Positions 63,029 to 64,000 of a stretch of DNA of 64,000 nt are shown in pieces. The first letter of the stretch is position 1. Each line of letters begins with the position of its first letter. The notes under the pieces were generated by a model. The model did no database searches. It saw only the letters and a list, made by a program, of their open reading frames with translations, and had not been told where the DNA came from. The translations under genes and the position numbers were made by a program. This stretch comes from Trema orientale (taxonomy: Eukaryota; Streptophyta; Magnoliopsida; Rosales; Cannabaceae), in NCBI GenBank assembly GCA_002914845.1, contig JXTC01000045.1:1079390-1143389 (forward strand), given 5' to 3'.

Positions 63029-63403
63029 TCAAAGCCAGAGAGCTCCGGCTTCCTTGAGGAGAGGGACGAGAGTGCCGTTGATATGGGAAGCCATGACTCT
63101 GTCCATGGCTCCGACGAGTTTGCCGCCGATGAAGACGACGGGGAGGGCTGAGGTGGCACCGAGGAGGCTGACGAGGGCCTTGTGGAGGTCGGATCCAGTG
63201 GGGTGGAGGTCTAGCTCGTGTACGGTGGGGTTGACCCCCATGCCGCAGAAGAGCCTCTTGATGGCGTGGCACATGCAGCAGCTGCTCATGCTGAATATCA
63301 CCACCGCGTTCTCCGAAGCCAGCCTCTCTATGCGCTCAACCGGGTCAACTACAGCCTCCATGTAACTATTTGACCCGCTCCACGACTCTGTTTCGTACTG
63401 CAT
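63029..63403 (-). CDS. ROXY1: CC-type glutaredoxin, ROXY1/ROXY2 type, 124 aa
   Basis: Single exon. The thioredoxin fold carries the active site CCMC at residues 42-45, diagnostic of land-plant CC-type glutaredoxins. The glutathione-binding GG region is in [16 protein letters not shown], and the C-terminus is ALWL, the motif that recruits TOPLESS-type corepressors. The start MQYETESW and the stretch [25 protein letters not shown] tail follow Arabidopsis ROXY1 and ROXY2, which bind TGA factors in the nucleus and control petal and anther development. Orthology to ROXY1 rather than ROXY2 is not resolved. A TATA box lies 150 bases upstream. Confidence 0.94.
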   Translation of the reverse strand: MQYETESWSGSNSYMEAVVDPVERIERLASENAVVIFSMSSCCMCHAIKRLFCGMGVNPTVHELDLHPTGSDLHKALVSLLGATSALPVVFIGGKLVGAMDRVMASHINGTLVPLLKEAGALWL

Positions 63404-63552
63404 TGTCGTTTTAGCTAGCTATCTAGTGGGGTTTAATTAGATATGTGTTGTGTGTTACTATGTATCATGTAACGAAAATGGGGTTTAGTAAAAGTGAGTG
63501 AGTGAGTGAAAAAGATTTGAGTGTTGTTGGCTAGGAATGGAGGGAGGGTTGG

Positions 63553-63560
63553 TATTTATA
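63553..63560 (-). promoter_or_regulatory. TATA box of the ROXY-type glutaredoxin gene
   Basis: TATAAATA on the minus strand, 150 bases before the ATG at 63403, giving a leader of roughly 115-125 bases. Confidence 0.7.
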
Positions 63561-63644
63561 GATGTGATTTTGGAAAAGGAGGGAATCCATGTTTGGAAGT
63601 GATGGGCTTCGAGTTTTTTCCTATTTTAAACAATTAATAAAATT

Positions 63645-63671
63645 AGAGAGAGAGAGAGAGAGAGAGAGAGG
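63645..63671. repeat. (GA)n microsatellite upstream of the glutaredoxin gene
   Basis: About thirteen GA dinucleotides, roughly 90 bases upstream of the TATA box. Confidence 0.95.
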
Positions 63672-64000
63672 GTAGTATTGTAACATTAAAGTTGGTCTGC
63701 ATTGAGTCGTCAGCGCATGCAGAGGCAAATAGAGATTTTTTTTCTTCTTTTTTTCTCATTAAATATTGTATGATACTATAAGTATCATGCATTCGTTTTA
63801 GTTTTTCAACTGACCACAGTCCACAAACTCAAACACCACTGTGTAATTATGAGTAAGATGGGTGAGTTTTACGTATTTATGTAACGTAATTCATGTAATT
63901 AGTATTATTAACACAGGTAATAAATGACAATATTCCTCTCTTCTGGGGACTACTCTACAGTCTCTATTCTCTATTTTATTTAAATTTACTATACTAAACA

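Larger units (their letters stand above)
63404..64000. other. Upstream region of the glutaredoxin gene
   Basis: Contains the TATA box (63553-63560), a GAGT repeat (63496-63508) in the leader, and a GA microsatellite at 63645-63671. No other gene reaches in from the window edge. Confidence 0.5.

Noticed and set aside
63054..63365. 103-codon plus-strand ORF opposite the glutaredoxin gene
   Set aside because: Antisense shadow; the minus-strand frame has the CCMC active site and ALWL end.

Overview
The window is nuclear DNA of a dicotyledonous plant. It is AT-rich, its genes have many short introns with GT...AG borders, and it carries plant-only families (CC-type glutaredoxin, GRAS factor, suberin feruloyl transferase, membrane-anchored ubiquitin-fold protein) plus plant-type transposons (hAT, Ty3/gypsy, Mutator-like, Helitron-like, Tourist-like). 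Nothing in the sequence fixes the species. No rRNA, tRNA or CRISPR array was seen.

Positions 1-24,180 form a transposon-dominated block with no intact host gene. In order it holds: a pair of ~620-bp direct repeats; a complete hAT element (3042-6344) with a perfect 8-bp target duplication and a transposase broken by one stop codon; the 5' part of a decayed Ty3/gypsy element on the minus strand (6890-11463); a PP2C gene fragment abutting the gypsy LTR; a flotillin pseudogene with a tandemly duplicated fragment; a foldback Mutator-like element (13968-17672) that contains a 291-bp MITE and a 2.2-kb solo LTR, each with its own target duplication; a second long-TIR element (19529-21033); and a Helitron-like element (21151-23916).

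Positions 24,180-64,000 are gene-rich. In order: a GYF-domain protein (minus, 11 exons, 1682 aa), ribosomal protein eL8/RPL7A (minus, 7 coding exons, 256 aa), actin-related protein 2 (plus, 15 exons, 389 aa), an omega-hydroxyacid O-feruloyl transferase of the BAHD family (plus, 2 exons, 433 aa), a pollen Ole e 1-like secreted protein (minus, 2 exons, 166 aa), a doubtful 64-aa membrane ORF (plus), an SCL28/DLT-type GRAS regulator (plus, 2 exons, 712 aa), a membrane-anchored ubiquitin-fold protein (minus, 3 exons, 118 aa) and a ROXY1/2-type glutaredoxin (minus, 1 exon, 124 aa). All exon models were assembled by hand and close in frame from ATG to stop.

The genes are unrelated single-copy housekeeping or developmental loci with no operon-like logic. 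They serve translation (eL8, GYF protein), actin branching (ARP2), suberin synthesis (feruloyl transferase), membrane ubiquitin-fold signalling (MUB) and development (SCL28/DLT, ROXY). The intergenic spaces carry a Tourist-like MITE, a 700-bp direct duplication with a cluster of small palindromes, and two inverted copies of a TCGA-rich repeat about 13 kb apart. The best material for a second look is the nested insertions, the near-intact hAT, the Helitron-like element, the ARP2 5' leader, and a few short repeated-motif clusters that no family I know explains.
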